From Algoriphagus sediminis (lineage in GTDB: Bacteria; Bacteroidota; Bacteroidia; Cytophagales; Cyclobacteriaceae), in contig NZ_JAUEPH010000003.1 of NCBI RefSeq assembly GCF_030403435.1, positions 496,001 through 560,000 of the forward strand: a stretch of 64,000 nucleotides of DNA, given 5' to 3'. Under the pieces are notes generated by a model that saw only the letters and a program-made list of their open reading frames with translations, did no database searches and was not told the DNA's origin. Position numbers and translations under genes: made by a program. Of the stretch, positions 34,951 to 45,120 are shown one piece after another; within the stretch, counting starts at the first letter, position 1; each line of letters begins with the position of its first letter.

Positions 34951-36094
34951 ACACTTCTTCTACCGCGTAAAGTGATTTAAGTTTCTCTGTGGTATAGAGC
35001 ACATCATCCATGGTATTAAATCGGCTGAATGAAAAACGAACAGCATCACGTTCTGGGGAGTGGTGAAGCGCTCTAAGAACATGTGAGCCTACTGTGGCTC
35101 CTGAGCTGCAAGCCGAACCTCCAGATGCTGAAATACCCTCCAGGTCAAGATTAAAAAGAAGCATGCCCCGGTTTGTCTCAGAGGGAGGAAGGCTCACGCT
35201 TAAAACTGTGTAAAGGCTTTTATTTAAATCTGCGGAGTTACCATTAAACTCTACCCCAGGGATTCCATCTTTTAATTCTTCAATAAACCTGGTTTTTAAG
35301 GATTCAATATGCTTTTGATGATCAGCCATATCTTCATAGGCTATTTCAAGAGCTTTGGCTATGCCCACGATACCTATTACATTTTCAGTGCCACCACGCA
35401 TATTTCTTTCCTGAGCTCCACCGTGGATAAATGGGGGGATTTTTTTCTCCTTGTTTAAGTACAAAAAACCGGAACCTTTAGGACCATGAAATTTATGTCC
35501 GCCGGCTACAAGGGCATCAATAGGCAAGGTAGAAAGGTCATGGGTGTAATGCCCCATTGTTTGCACCGTGTCTGAATGAAAAAATGCCCCATACTCTTTC
35601 GCAAGGGTTCCAATTTTTTCAATATCATTGATATTGCCAATTTCATTATTAGCCTGCATCAAGGAAACAAGGCTGTTTGGGTTATTTCTTAACAAATCCT
35701 CAAGTTGTTCGAGGTCAAGATCACCTTTTTCATTGACATTGAGGATACTCAATTTGATATGTCCCTTTTGTTCACATATCTCGAGAGTATGAAGAACAGC
35801 ATGGTGCTCAAGCGGGGATGTGATGGCATGAGTAATCCCACGGGCTTCTATACTTCCCAAAAGAGCCATATTATCCGCCTCAGTACCTCCAGAAGTGAAG
35901 CAAATTTCACTCGGGCTTGCATTCAAAAGCTCCGCAACTTTTTTTCTGGCTCTTTCTATTGCAGTACGTACTTCCCTACCATGACTATGCACCGAGGATG
36001 GATTTCCATAATGATTTCTCATGTATGGCAGCATAGCTTCGATCACTCGATCATCCATAGCCGTAGTCGCAGCGTTATCGAGGTAAACTTTCAT
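34949..36094 (-). CDS. Cysteine desulfurase (NifS/IscS type)
   Basis: A PLP-dependent cysteine desulfurase of 381 aa, supplying sulfur for Fe-S clusters or tRNA thiolation. PLP Lys is K201 in GGHKFHGPKG; the catalytic Cys is C329 in SASGGSACSSG. SGGTEADNMAL and HSDTVQT are also in place. The Cys loop length and motif suit the group containing IscS and NifS rather than SufS. No iscU or mnmA lies beside it, so the exact role (Isc-like or tRNA sulfuration) is open. It follows glmM by 31 bases on the same strand. Confidence 0.93.
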   Translation of the reverse strand: MKVYLDNAATTAMDDRVIEAMLPYMRNHYGNPSSVHSHGREVRTAIERARKKVAELLNASPSEICFTSGGTEADNMALLGSIEARGITHAITSPLEHHAVLHTLEICEQKGHIKLSILNVNEKGDLDLEQLEDLLRNNPNSLVSLMQANNEIGNINDIEKIGTLAKEYGAFFHSDTVQTMGHYTHDLSTLPIDALVAGGHKFHGPKGSGFLYLNKEKKIPPFIHGGAQERNMRGGTENVIGIVGIAKALEIAYEDMADHQKHIESLKTRFIEELKDGIPGVEFNGNSADLNKSLYTVLSVSLPPSETNRGMLLFNLDLEGISASGGSACSSGATVGSHVLRALHHSPERDAVRFSFSRFNTMDDVLYTTEKLKSLYAVEEV

Positions 36095-36125
36095 TTCTTC
36101 AAATGTTAGGTTATTTCAATATGAA

Positions 36126-37520
36126 TCAAATCACAGTGGAGTTGACAATCTCTTTGATATCCTGAATAATCTTTTGCGCCAGGTGTTCAGCAGTGGCTTC
36201 AGACTGGGATTCAGAATAAATCCTGATTATTGGCTCTGTGTTTGACTTCCGCAAATGTACCCATTCCTTTTCAAATTCGATTTTCACCCCATCAATTTCA
36301 TTGATTTCGTGGTTTTTGTATTTGGTTTTGATCTCAGAAAGGATTTTATCCACGTTGAGTTCGGGAGTGAGTTCAATTTTATTTTTGGAAATAAAATACC
36401 CTGGATAAGTGGCTCGAAGTCTGGAGATGGATTTCCCTGTTTTAGCCAAATGGGTCAAAAAGAGTCCGATTCCAACCAAAGCATCTCTACCATAATGTGA
36501 AGTTGGGTAAATTACTCCTCCATTCCCTTCTCCGCCTATTACGGCATTCACTGCCTTCATTTGATTTACTACATTCACCTCTCCAACCGCTGCCGCGTGA
36601 TAAACCCCTCCGTGTTTCTCAGTAATATCCCTCAAGGCACGAGTAGAAGAAAGATTAGACACAGTATTTCCTGGAGTCTTTGAAAGAACATAATCCGCTA
36701 CGGCTACCAATGTGTATTCCTCTCCAAATGGAGAGCCATCTTCATTTACAAAGGCTAGTCGGTCCACATCCGGGTCCACTACAATTCCAAGATCAAAATT
36801 CCCTTTTTCCAGTTTGGCAGAAATATCCCTCAAATGTTCAGGTAATGGTTCAGGATTGTGAGGAAAATCTCCTGTCGGCTCACAAAACATTTTCTCGATC
36901 ACCTCTACTCCTAACGCTTCAAGAAGCTTTGGCACCACAATACCTCCCGTAGAATTAACTGCGTCCACCACTACTTTGAACTTGCGGGCTTTTATGGCGT
37001 CTACATCTACTAGTTCCAAATTGAGTACATGCTGGATATGTTTATCCATGTAGTCATTGATCTGGATGTACTTGCCAAGTTTCCTTATTTCGGCGAATTC
37101 GAAATCTTCGCTTTCAGCTCTTGCTAGAATATCCTGACCTTCTTGAGCAGAAATAAATTCTCCTTGATGGTTTAAAAGTTTGAGTGCATTCCATTGGATG
37201 GGATTATGACTTGCCGTCAAAATAATACCTCCTCCTGCTTTCTCCATTGGAACTGCCAGCTCGACTGTAGGGGTGGTACTTAGCCCCAAATCGATCACAT
37301 CGATTCCAAGGCCTTGTAACGTTGATGCGACCAGGTTTGAAACCATCTTACCGGAAAGACGCGCGTCTCTTCCAATTACAATTTTTCGGTTTTCTGAATG
37401 ATCAAGAACCCATGAGCCATAGGCTGATGCGAACTTGACAACATCTACGGGTGAAAGACCTTCGCCCACCTTGCCTCCAATAGTACCTCGAATACCGGAG
37501 ATTGACTTGATTAATGCCAC
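36126..37520 (-). CDS. glmM: Phosphoglucosamine mutase
   Basis: GlmM converts glucosamine-6-phosphate to glucosamine-1-phosphate, the step after GlmS toward UDP-GlcNAc. The 464-aa alpha-D-phosphohexomutase has the phosphoserine S104 in LTASHNP, the metal-binding loop DPDVDRLAF, the sugar-binding GEGNGGV and the phosphate-binding C-terminal RKSNTEPIIRIY. These fit GlmM and related phosphomannomutases; the Bacteroidota length suits GlmM. The start is GTG at 37520, since no ATG precedes the conserved N-terminal GIRGTIGG. The gene is followed by the cysteine desulfurase and preceded by a terminator. Confidence 0.9.
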   Translation of the reverse strand: MALIKSISGIRGTIGGKVGEGLSPVDVVKFASAYGSWVLDHSENRKIVIGRDARLSGKMVSNLVASTLQGLGIDVIDLGLSTTPTVELAVPMEKAGGGIILTASHNPIQWNALKLLNHQGEFISAQEGQDILARAESEDFEFAEIRKLGKYIQINDYMDKHIQHVLNLELVDVDAIKARKFKVVVDAVNSTGGIVVPKLLEALGVEVIEKMFCEPTGDFPHNPEPLPEHLRDISAKLEKGNFDLGIVVDPDVDRLAFVNEDGSPFGEEYTLVAVADYVLSKTPGNTVSNLSSTRALRDITEKHGGVYHAAAVGEVNVVNQMKAVNAVIGGEGNGGVIYPTSHYGRDALVGIGLFLTHLAKTGKSISRLRATYPGYFISKNKIELTPELNVDKILSEIKTKYKNHEINEIDGVKIEFEKEWVHLRKSNTEPIIRIYSESQSEATAEHLAQKIIQDIKEIVNSTVI

Positions 37521-37530
37521 TTAGAAAAGA

Positions 37531-37565
37531 TTTATTGAAAAAGAAAAGCCTCCATTTAAGAGGCT
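37531..37565 (-). terminator. Intrinsic terminator after the NqrM-like gene
   Basis: Stem AGCCTC (37547-37552) with GAGGCT (37560-37565) and a 7-base loop. On the minus strand a T-rich tract follows (37531-37546). It separates the small-protein gene from glmM. Confidence 0.65.
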
Positions 37566-37571
37566 ACTGAA

Positions 37572-37802
37572 TTATTTGAATTTGGCGAGTACCTTATCTA
37601 CTTCGTTATCAGGATTTCCGCAGCTACTATTCGCATCTACAGTCTTGCCACAATAGCTACAAGTTCCCCCATCCTTATTTAGATAAGGGTTTTGTGAAGC
37701 ACATGTCCCTTTGAACTCCCCGTTCTTTAAAAAGAGAAGCCTTACGGACATCAGAATAAAGAACAAAGCGATAAAACCAAGGGTAAGATATACAGTTGCC
37801 AT
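37572..37802 (-). CDS. Small membrane protein with four conserved cysteines (NqrM/DUF539-like)
   Basis: A 76-aa protein with one membrane helix (about 4-22), a short basic stretch and a tail with four Cys at 34, 48, 51 and 61 (KGTCASQNP, GGTCSYCG, SSCGN). The order (helix, basic residues, GTC/GSC, then CxxC) resembles NqrM (DUF539), which delivers iron to the Na+-translocating NADH:quinone oxidoreductase. That link rests on topology and Cys layout, not a full alignment, so it is an inference. A zinc-ribbon protein is the alternative. No nqr genes are in the window. A TAnnTTTG element precedes it. Confidence 0.6.
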   Translation of the reverse strand: MATVYLTLGFIALFFILMSVRLLFLKNGEFKGTCASQNPYLNKDGGTCSYCGKTVDANSSCGNPDNEVDKVLAKFK

Positions 37803-37818
37803 AACGAATATTATTGCG

Positions 37819-37826
37819 CAAATTTA
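37819..37826 (-). promoter_or_regulatory. -7 element (TAnnTTTG) of the NqrM-like gene
   Basis: TAAATTTG on the minus strand matches the -7 consensus, 16 bases before the ATG at 37802. The divergent mazG start is 49 bases away, so this short region holds both promoters. Confidence 0.4.
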
Positions 37827-37874
37827 AAACTTTACTTTGACAACGTCCACACTTTCTTCATAGTTTCCTCATTC

Positions 37875-38675
37875 ATGACAAATTTGAGTACCAGAGCCCA
37901 AAAGCTAGAGGCATTTGACAGACTTTTGACCATAATGGATGAGCTGAGGGCTCAATGTCCATGGGACAAAAAGCAGACAACCGAAAGTCTTCGACATTTG
38001 ACCATCGAGGAGACCTTTGAACTTTCTGATGCCATTTTGGATGGTGATGCAGACGAAATCAAAAAGGAGCTTGGAGATCTGCTTTTGCATATAGTTTTTT
38101 ATGCCAAGATCGGCTCAGAGGAAGAAACCTTCGATATTTCCACAATAATTGATTCGCTTTGCGAAAAACTTATCCGGAGGCATCCACATATTTATGGAAA
38201 TACAGAAGCCAAAGACGAGGAAGCGGTGAAGCAAAATTGGGAAAAAATAAAGCTGAAAGAGAAAGGGAATAAGTCTGTGTTGGGAGGAGTCCCAAAGTCC
38301 CTTCCCGCTTTGATTAAGGCGATGAGGATTCAGGAAAAAGCCCGAGGGGTTGGTTTTGACTGGGATGAAAAAGAGCAGGTTTGGGAAAAGGTGGAGGAAG
38401 AGATGCAGGAATTTCATACCGAGTACGATGGAGCCTTGTCAGAGAAAGTAGATAAGGAAAAGGCTACTGAAGAATTCGGAGACTTACTTTTCTCCCTGAT
38501 AAACTACTCTCGATTCATTGACATTAATCCAGAGGAAGCCTTGGAAAGAACCAATCTTAAATTCATCAAAAGATTTCAGTACTTGGAGCAATCGGCGAAA
38601 GAGGCAGGAAAGCAAATTTCGGATATGACTCTTGACGAAATGAACGTTTACTGGAATGAGGCAAAAACAATTTAA
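37875..38675 (+). CDS. mazG: Nucleoside triphosphate pyrophosphohydrolase MazG
   Basis: MazG hydrolyses nucleoside triphosphates to monophosphates and pyrophosphate, acting as a house-cleaning enzyme. The 266-aa protein has the usual two MazG domains. The first, residues about 15-125, has the motifs CPWDKKQTTESL, EETFEL and KKELGDLLLHIVF with the acidic Mg-binding residues. The second (about 150-260) has KATEEFGDLLFSLIN. RidA follows after 28 bases on the same strand. Confidence 0.96.
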   Translation: MTNLSTRAQKLEAFDRLLTIMDELRAQCPWDKKQTTESLRHLTIEETFELSDAILDGDADEIKKELGDLLLHIVFYAKIGSEEETFDISTIIDSLCEKLIRRHPHIYGNTEAKDEEAVKQNWEKIKLKEKGNKSVLGGVPKSLPALIKAMRIQEKARGVGFDWDEKEQVWEKVEEEMQEFHTEYDGALSEKVDKEKATEEFGDLLFSLINYSRFIDINPEEALERTNLKFIKRFQYLEQSAKEAGKQISDMTLDEMNVYWNEAKTI

Positions 38676-38703
38676 TCATCGAATCTTTTTTAATAGGTAA
38701 ATC

Positions 38704-39081
38704 ATGAGCAAACAAATCATTTATACACCCGAAGCACCCGAACCCATCGGGCCTTATTCTCAGGCCGTTTTAGCTGGGGATACACTTTACGTTTCCGGAA
38801 ACATTGCTTTGGATACGGAAGGAAATCTGATAAATGAAAATATCACGGAGGAAACTCATGCGGTTATGAAAAATATGGAAGCCGTATTGAGGAGGGCTGG
38901 CTTTGGTTTCGAAAACGTGGTTAAGTGCAGTATTTTTGTGAAGAGCATGGGGGATTTTGTCGCGGTTAATGAGGCTTATGGTCAATATTTTAAAACCAAC
39001 CCCCCAGCCCGCGAGACGGTGGAAGTTTCTATGCTTCCAAAAAATGTAAATGTGGAGATTTCTTGTATTGCAGTAAAATGA
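38704..39081 (+). CDS. ridA: RidA-family enamine/imine deaminase
   Basis: A 125-aa RidA protein (YjgF/YER057c/UK114), which hydrolyses reactive enamine intermediates such as 2-aminoacrylate. It starts IYTPEAPEPIGPYSQAV with the expected N-terminal loop. The catalytic Arg R103 is in NPPARETVEV and the C-terminal VNVEISCIAV is intact, so activity of the true RidA subgroup is likely. It is followed after 4 bases by a small membrane protein gene. Confidence 0.94.
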   Translation: MSKQIIYTPEAPEPIGPYSQAVLAGDTLYVSGNIALDTEGNLINENITEETHAVMKNMEAVLRRAGFGFENVVKCSIFVKSMGDFVAVNEAYGQYFKTNPPARETVEVSMLPKNVNVEISCIAVK

Positions 39082-39085
39082 TTTA

Positions 39086-39574
39086 GTGGCACATTGGCTT
39101 CCATATCACTCTGAGACTCTTGTCAGCTCCTTTTCCAAGGAAGAGGTAAGGGACTGTTTGAAGAAGGCAACATCCGAGGTTAACTATCTGGATCGCAGGA
39201 GTATGACTCGAGAAGGAGTAAAATTCAATGGGCTAATCGCTGAATCTGGATTCAAAATTTCCAAGATTGTGGACAAGGGAGATACTTTTCTGCCTCTGAT
39301 ACTGGGAGAATTAGAAGCTACACCTCGGGGGACCATTATTTTTTTAAAATTCCGACTTTTCCCCGGTGCAAAGTTTTTTCTTGGACTTTGGTCTGTTCTG
39401 TTAATCATCTTTGCCGTGGTATTTGCGTGGGTAAGCTCCGAGCTTAGTTACGCCCTGTTCTGCCTTCTGGCAGGAGTGTTGAATTATTTTATTTCAGTTT
39501 TCTTTTTCCAACGTCAGGTAAAGGTGTCAAGAGACATATTTATGGAGCTCCTTGACCTCCAGGTTAAGGATTAA
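39086..39574 (+). CDS. Hypothetical membrane protein
   Basis: A 162-aa protein I do not recognise. It begins on GTG at 39086, 4 bases after ridA; the first ATG (residue 40) would lose a soluble part that is well spaced from the stop. Residues 1-90 are soluble and basic, followed by two hydrophobic helices (about 95-115 and 119-140) and a short soluble tail. It looks like a membrane-anchored protein with an N-terminal domain. Its place behind mazG-ridA suggests co-transcription only. Confidence 0.7.
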   Translation: MAHWLPYHSETLVSSFSKEEVRDCLKKATSEVNYLDRRSMTREGVKFNGLIAESGFKISKIVDKGDTFLPLILGELEATPRGTIIFLKFRLFPGAKFFLGLWSVLLIIFAVVFAWVSSELSYALFCLLAGVLNYFISVFFFQRQVKVSRDIFMELLDLQVKD

Positions 39575-39640
39575 TCTGATGATTGGCTAGGCAAAAAACC
39601 TCATGGGCTGTATTTTAGCGGTCCAAAAAACAACACGAAC

Positions 39641-41041
39641 ATGAGCATTCGAATAGAAAAAGATACCATGGGTCCGGTAGAGGTCCCTGCGGACAAATAT
39701 TGGGGAGCCCAAACTCAAAGGTCCATCAACAATTTTAAGATCGGCGGAGAGAAAAATCAGATGCCTATAGAGATTATCAGGGCATTTGCCATTCTTAAAA
39801 AAGCGGCTGCGCAAACCAACGCTGAGTTGGGAGTACTGGCTCAGGAAAAGGCAGACACTATTTCTACAGTTTGTGATGAGATTTTGAGAGGAGAGCTTGA
39901 TGATCAGTTTCCTTTGGTGGTATGGCAAACAGGCTCAGGCACACAGTCCAATATGAATTCGAATGAGGTAATCGCCTACAGATCTCATGTGCTTTTGGGT
40001 GGATCTCTTGAGGATTCAGTGAAAAAGATTCATCCAAATGATGACGTAAACAAGTCTCAGTCATCCAATGATACCTTTCCTACTGCTATGCATATCGCCG
40101 CGTATAAGATGGTAGTGGAAACCACCATTCCAGGGGTGGAACAGCTTCGAAATACGCTTCATGCCAAGGCAAAAGATTTCGAAAATGTGGTTAAAATTGG
40201 AAGAACCCATTTTATGGATGCCACACCACTCACTTTGGGACAGGAGTTTTCTGGTTATGTAGCTCAATTGAATCATGGATTAAAAGCCCTAAGAAGTACC
40301 TTGGATCATCTGTCAGAACTCGCGTTAGGTGGAACAGCAGTTGGCACAGGGTTGAATACACCGAAGGGCTATGCTGAAAAGGTCGCAGAAAAAATTGCTG
40401 AATTCTCTGGACATCCTTTCGTCACGGCACCGAATAAATTTGAGGCTCTCGCTGCTCATGACGCCATGGTTGAGGCTCATGGGGCTTTGAAGCAATTGGC
40501 AGTTTCTTTAATGAAGATCGGAAACGATATCCGAATGCTATCTTCTGGACCAAGATCCGGAATTGGTGAAATATTGATTCCTGAAAATGAGCCCGGATCC
40601 TCAATTATGCCTGGGAAGGTAAATCCAACGCAATGTGAAGCTTTGACCATGGTCGCTGCCCAAGTAATGGGAAATGATGTGGCCATCAGCGTGGGTGGTT
40701 CGACAGGACACTTTGAGCTTAATGTATTTAAACCGATGATTGCCGCAAACTTCCTTCAGTCAGCTCGTTTGATTGGAGATGCCTGCGTTTCCTTCAATGA
40801 TAATTGCGCGGTAGGAATCAAACCAAATGATTCGATGATCAAGAGGCACTTAGAAAATTCTCTGATGCTGGTAACTGCATTAAATACGCATATAGGATAT
40901 GAGAATGCTGCAGCCATAGCTAAGAAAGCTCACAAGGAAGGTACAAGTCTAAGGGAGGCCGCTATTGCTTTAGATCTTCTTACTTCAGAACAGTTCGATC
41001 AATGGGTAAGACCAGAAGATATGACTGGAAGCTTAAAATAA
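39641..41041 (+). CDS. fumC: Class II fumarate hydratase
   Basis: Fumarase C of the citric acid cycle, converting fumarate to malate without an Fe-S cluster. The 466-aa protein has the superfamily signature [15 protein letters not shown], plus [14 protein letters not shown] and [14 protein letters not shown], which carry the catalytic His and Ser positions of the A and C sites. The length and the GSSxMPxKxN loop match FumC; argininosuccinate lyase and aspartase are excluded by the substrate motifs. A bidirectional terminator follows. Confidence 0.97.
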   Translation: MSIRIEKDTMGPVEVPADKYWGAQTQRSINNFKIGGEKNQMPIEIIRAFAILKKAAAQTNAELGVLAQEKADTISTVCDEILRGELDDQFPLVVWQTGSGTQSNMNSNEVIAYRSHVLLGGSLEDSVKKIHPNDDVNKSQSSNDTFPTAMHIAAYKMVVETTIPGVEQLRNTLHAKAKDFENVVKIGRTHFMDATPLTLGQEFSGYVAQLNHGLKALRSTLDHLSELALGGTAVGTGLNTPKGYAEKVAEKIAEFSGHPFVTAPNKFEALAAHDAMVEAHGALKQLAVSLMKIGNDIRMLSSGPRSGIGEILIPENEPGSSIMPGKVNPTQCEALTMVAAQVMGNDVAISVGGSTGHFELNVFKPMIAANFLQSARLIGDACVSFNDNCAVGIKPNDSMIKRHLENSLMLVTALNTHIGYENAAAIAKKAHKEGTSLREAAIALDLLTSEQFDQWVRPEDMTGSLK

Positions 41042-41057
41042 AAGCGTACTCAGAATG

Positions 41058-41096
41058 AAAAAGCCTGCTATAATCACTATAGCAGGCTTTTTTGTT
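41058..41096. terminator. Bidirectional intrinsic terminator after fumC
   Basis: A 15-bp stem (41058-41072 with 41078-41092) has core AGCCTGCTATA/TATAGCAGGCT and a 5-base loop. It starts in A4 and ends in a T run, and serves fumC and the convergent symporter gene. Confidence 0.9.
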
Positions 41097-41113
41097 TTGT
41101 GCAAAGTTTATAA

Positions 41114-42460
41114 TCAATCTTCCTCCTGCACACTTTCATTTGCAGTAAAAGGATTGGATTTTCTCAAAAGCCCGTCAGGAAGCTCTCCTTCGGTGCTGGC
41201 CACCACGGTACATACCGTAGCATCGCCGGTCACATTGACCACCGTCCGAAACATGTCCAAAATTCTATCAGGTGCTAAAATCAACGCAATGCCTGCGGCA
41301 GGAACAGCGATAGATTCCAAAACAATGATCAACATGATTAAACCTGCCCCCGGAACTCCAGCAGACCCAATGGAGGCCAGAGTAGCCGTCAATACAATCA
41401 TCAGCTGCTGGGTGATGCTTAAATCCATTCCTAGGGCCTGGGCGATAAATACTGCGGCAACACCCTGGTAAAGGCTGGTTCCGTCCATGTTTACTGTGGC
41501 TCCAAGGGGAAGTACAAAGCTGGATACCTCTTCCGATACACCGAGTTCTTCTTCTACTTGCTTCATCGTCACTGGAAGTGTGGCAGAACTTGAACTTGTG
41601 GAAAAAGCCAATAATTGAGCCGGACGAATTGCCTTGAAAAAATCCAAGTAATTAATTTTAGTGAAAAGCTTCAGTAAAGTGGGATATGCCACCAAAATCA
41701 TAAACAGTAAACCACCCACTACCACGAGGCTGTACTTTAAAAGGGCAAATAGAAGTGCAAAAGCTGAATCTGGATTATCCCCGGCAATTTCTACAATTAA
41801 TGAAGCCATTAATGCGAATACACCATATGGAGCAATCATCATAATGAAATTCACAATCTGAATAATGACATCATTAAACCCATCGAAGAATGCGATAACC
41901 GGATTTGCTTTTTCTTTTGGGATTTTCAAAAGTGCAATTCCAATAAGGATGGCAAAAAACACGACCTGAAGCATGGCTCCATTATCCGTTGTTGCCTGAA
42001 AGAAGTTTTGCGGAACGATATCAACCAAAGGCTGTAGGGGTCCCTGGTTTTGTAATTCAGCAGCTGCACCCATTCGGGATCCGGCATCTCCTTCGTACAG
42101 ACTCATGAGGTTTTCCCGGGTCTCCTGAGGAAGGCTTTTTCCTGGTTTAAATACATTTACCATGAGTAGACCCATGGTTACCGCCAGCACTGTGGTACAC
42201 AGATAAATGGTGATGGTTTTACCACCAATTCTACTCAGCTTAGAAATATCACCAAGGTTTGAAACTCCCACTACAAGCGATGCCAACACCAAGGGTACGG
42301 CAATCATCTTTAGGGAATTAATAAAAATGGTCCCTACCGGCTTGATGTAATCAATCGTGAAAGAACTGGGTATGGCTGTGAAAATTACCACCAGCCCAAA
42401 TGCAAGACCCAGGACAAGTCCGATGATAATTTGTGTATGTAATGGGATTTTTTTGAACAT
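41114..42460 (-). CDS. Dicarboxylate/amino acid:cation symporter (DAACS)
   Basis: A secondary transporter of 448 aa in the glutamate/aspartate/C4-dicarboxylate symporter family. The serine-rich HP1 motif SSSSATLPVT, the substrate/Na+ motif NMDGTSLYQG and the HP2-like region ASIGSAGVPGAG are all present, within about eight hydrophobic segments. The residue after the NMDGT motif does not settle between dicarboxylate and amino acid substrate. It lies 18 bases downstream of aroC and forms the end of the batD-aroC-symporter row. Confidence 0.92.
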   Translation of the reverse strand: MFKKIPLHTQIIIGLVLGLAFGLVVIFTAIPSSFTIDYIKPVGTIFINSLKMIAVPLVLASLVVGVSNLGDISKLSRIGGKTITIYLCTTVLAVTMGLLMVNVFKPGKSLPQETRENLMSLYEGDAGSRMGAAAELQNQGPLQPLVDIVPQNFFQATTDNGAMLQVVFFAILIGIALLKIPKEKANPVIAFFDGFNDVIIQIVNFIMMIAPYGVFALMASLIVEIAGDNPDSAFALLFALLKYSLVVVGGLLFMILVAYPTLLKLFTKINYLDFFKAIRPAQLLAFSTSSSSATLPVTMKQVEEELGVSEEVSSFVLPLGATVNMDGTSLYQGVAAVFIAQALGMDLSITQQLMIVLTATLASIGSAGVPGAGLIMLIIVLESIAVPAAGIALILAPDRILDMFRTVVNVTGDATVCTVVASTEGELPDGLLRKSNPFTANESVQEED

Positions 42461-42478
42461 CTTTTTCAGGTTGATGGC

Positions 42479-43555
42479 TTACAGTTTATTGCTTTTTGCC
42501 AACAAAATATAATCGACAATGACTAAAGCGGCCATGGCTTCCACGATCGGTACGGCTCTGGGCACTACACAGGGATCATGTCTGCCTTTTCCCGAAACAG
42601 TTACCCGCTCTCCATCTTCATTTACCGACTGCTGATCCTGCATAATAGTGGCTACTGGTTTAAAGGCCACATTAAAATAAATGTCCTCTCCATTGGAGAT
42701 TCCTCCTTGGATTCCACCCGAATGATTTGTGGTGGTTCTCGTTTCACCCTCTTTCTGCACGAAGGAGTCATTGTGTTCAGAACCCCTCATCTTGACTCCG
42801 TCAAAGCCGCTGCCATATTCGAATCCTTTTACCGCATTTATGCTCAGCATGGCTTTTCCTAACTCCGCATGAAGTCTGTCAAAAACAGGTTCTCCAATTC
42901 CAGCTGGTGTATTTTGAATCACGCAAGTGACTATACCGCCAATGGTATCCCTGTTTTTTCTTACCGAATCGATCAGTGTGACCATCTCTTCAGCAGTTTC
43001 AGGATCTGGGCATCGAACGATATTCTCTTCGGCTTTCGCCAAATCCATCTCTTTGTAATTCTTGGTTAGGGCCAAATCCCCAACCTGTGAAACATATGCT
43101 TGAATAGAGACTCCGTAATGATTCAAAAGTTGCTTTGCGATAGCTCCTGCAGCTACTCGGGCCGCAGTTTCCCTTGCACTGGAGCGACCGCCGCCTCTGT
43201 AATCACGGATTCCATATTTTGCGAAATAAGTAAAATCCGCATGTGAGGGGCGGAACTTATCAGCGATGTGAGAATAATCTTTGCTCTTTTGATCAGAGTT
43301 CGGGATGACGATCCCTATTGGAGTACCAGTGGTTTTTCCTTCAAAAACACCAGACAGAATCTGAATTTGGTCCTCTTCCTTTCTTTGAGTGGTGATTTTG
43401 GATTGGCCGGGTTTACGCCGCTGCATTTCCTTGATGATCTGAGCTTCATCGATCATCAGTCCTGCAGGACAGCCTTCAATAATCACACCTAAAGCTTTGC
43501 CATGAGATTCACCAAAAGTGGTGATCCGGAAAAGCTTACCGAAAGAATTCCCCAT
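42479..43555 (-). CDS. aroC: Chorismate synthase
   Basis: AroC makes chorismate from 5-enolpyruvylshikimate-3-phosphate using reduced FMN, the last step of the shikimate pathway. The 358-aa enzyme has all three signatures: [18 protein letters not shown] near residue 15, [20 protein letters not shown] near 125, and the C-terminal [16 protein letters not shown]. Its ATG overlaps the batD stop (TAATG), so it is probably translated by coupling to batD, an unusual partner for aroC. Confidence 0.97.
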   Translation of the reverse strand: MGNSFGKLFRITTFGESHGKALGVIIEGCPAGLMIDEAQIIKEMQRRKPGQSKITTQRKEEDQIQILSGVFEGKTTGTPIGIVIPNSDQKSKDYSHIADKFRPSHADFTYFAKYGIRDYRGGGRSSARETAARVAAGAIAKQLLNHYGVSIQAYVSQVGDLALTKNYKEMDLAKAEENIVRCPDPETAEEMVTLIDSVRKNRDTIGGIVTCVIQNTPAGIGEPVFDRLHAELGKAMLSINAVKGFEYGSGFDGVKMRGSEHNDSFVQKEGETRTTTNHSGGIQGGISNGEDIYFNVAFKPVATIMQDQQSVNEDGERVTVSGKGRHDPCVVPRAVPIVEAMAALVIVDYILLAKSNKL

Positions 43556-45003
43556 TATTTTCTGCGAATTATCAACACGACCAAAATTATTACAGCTAGC
43601 AAGAGCAAAGCATTGATCGCCGCGGCAAAATAGTACTTATATTCCTCGTTTAAAAACTTGTTGTCTTCTATCGCAATTCGATCATAAACCCCGCCAAGAC
43701 GAAGATTTGAGATGGATTCGTTCACTTTGGACTCACCGCTCACCAGTATTTTAGCTGCTGACTTTAGCGTGTCATAAACTTCCCGGGAGGGATCAAAGTA
43801 AATCCATTCAAATTGATCTGCCAGGTTATATTCTCCGGCTTCGTTTATGGTGATGTAGTAGTTAAATTCCTTTATCCCGGAAACCCGCCCATAGCCTCTG
43901 TTGATTTGCTGCCTGACATTCGGGTCATAGGTGCTGAGATTTGGGACGGAAAGACTTTTCGGGGGAGAGATGGAATTAATATTTCCTACACCGCTGATTC
44001 CAAAGCTATAATCAAACCCTTGTCCTGTTTCGACAGAAACTTCATCAATGTTTTCTCTAAGCTGAAATTCTCCCACGCTGACTTCATTTTTCAAAGGATG
44101 TGGAGGCAGTGGTTTCACTGCAATGGTTTTTGGGGCCGAATAGAATGTTTTGATATCCTCAAGTCGGTTGGCACCAAAAAAGCTTGGATTTCTGGCCACC
44201 TTATATTTAATCATGTCCCAGGCTATAGAAGGAATTTTTATTTCTCCTTCGGCAAATGGGAAAAACGTCGCCTCGTAAACCTTATATCGGGTCCATTGCT
44301 TTCCGTTGAAATTGACTTTTTCAGGTTCAATGTTGGTGATATTGAAGTTTTCCTCCCAAACATTTGTGGGCTTAATTTCTTTAAGGATTTTATCCAGTTG
44401 CTGTCCAGGCTCATAAAATTGGAAAGGCGCTTGATTTTCCTCAGACATGTAAAAAGCCAGGTTCATAGTGAATCCTTCACCCGCATAGATTTCCTCTTTA
44501 TCCACTGAAACACCAAAAAATGCGTCGTCCTCCATTTCAATATATTCAGGTTCGGTGGTAGGCCTTCTGGAGAAGAAATCGGAAAAAGGATCACTAGGAC
44601 TTCCACCAAAGCCCTGATTAGAAACTGCTTCGGTTACAGTGATTTCTTGTCCGGGAGAGGAGTATTCATTCCCATTGATTTCAATAGTGAAAGGAGCCAA
44701 GGTTGTGGTTCCCTGTCGAAGTGGTTTGTAATACTGAATGAAACTATTTGAACTGGTCATTTGACCATTGATCAAATTCATGGAGGAGGACTGAGAAACG
44801 CCCTGTTTTTGAAATCCTGGAATTTCAGGAAACTCGGCATTCGACCGGATTTTTTCATTTTCCAAAGTGACTTTAATCGTAAAGGTTTCATTGATACCAA
44901 TCTCGGTTGGACCTAAATCAATCGTAACTTCCTGAGCCAAAAGCACTCCTGAAAAAAGAGTGAGGAAAAATACCAAAGACGTAAGTAAATGCGTTTTACC
45001 CAT
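43555..45003 (-). CDS. batD: BatD-family protein
   Basis: A BatD homologue of 482 aa. The ATG at 45003 gives a signal peptide ([19 protein letters not shown]); a longer frame adds 14 residues before it. The ectodomain carries Ig-like beta-strand repeats with the conserved FTIKVTLEN and [16 protein letters not shown]; a C-terminal membrane helix (about 455-478) ends in IIRRK. In other Bacteroidota BatD is part of the batABCDE operon for aerotolerance or envelope stress; here the partners are absent. It is coupled to aroC by TAATG. Function is inferred from the family only. Confidence 0.88.
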   Translation of the reverse strand: MGKTHLLTSLVFFLTLFSGVLLAQEVTIDLGPTEIGINETFTIKVTLENEKIRSNAEFPEIPGFQKQGVSQSSSMNLINGQMTSSNSFIQYYKPLRQGTTTLAPFTIEINGNEYSSPGQEITVTEAVSNQGFGGSPSDPFSDFFSRRPTTEPEYIEMEDDAFFGVSVDKEEIYAGEGFTMNLAFYMSEENQAPFQFYEPGQQLDKILKEIKPTNVWEENFNITNIEPEKVNFNGKQWTRYKVYEATFFPFAEGEIKIPSIAWDMIKYKVARNPSFFGANRLEDIKTFYSAPKTIAVKPLPPHPLKNEVSVGEFQLRENIDEVSVETGQGFDYSFGISGVGNINSISPPKSLSVPNLSTYDPNVRQQINRGYGRVSGIKEFNYYITINEAGEYNLADQFEWIYFDPSREVYDTLKSAAKILVSGESKVNESISNLRLGGVYDRIAIEDNKFLNEEYKYYFAAAINALLLLAVIILVVLIIRRK

Positions 45004-45120
45004 GACTGCGAAAATAGGGATTATTCTATTTGGAATGATCCTCAAAATAACGTAACATCATTGGATTTGACTCCGTATGGAGACTTAAAATCAGTTAATA
45101 ACTTCTAAACTCTTTAAAGT

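Noticed and set aside
43813-44508. A 231-residue frame on the plus strand opposite batD
   Set aside because: It lies fully inside a well-supported gene on the other strand, shows no domain, and has composition expected of an antisense shadow.
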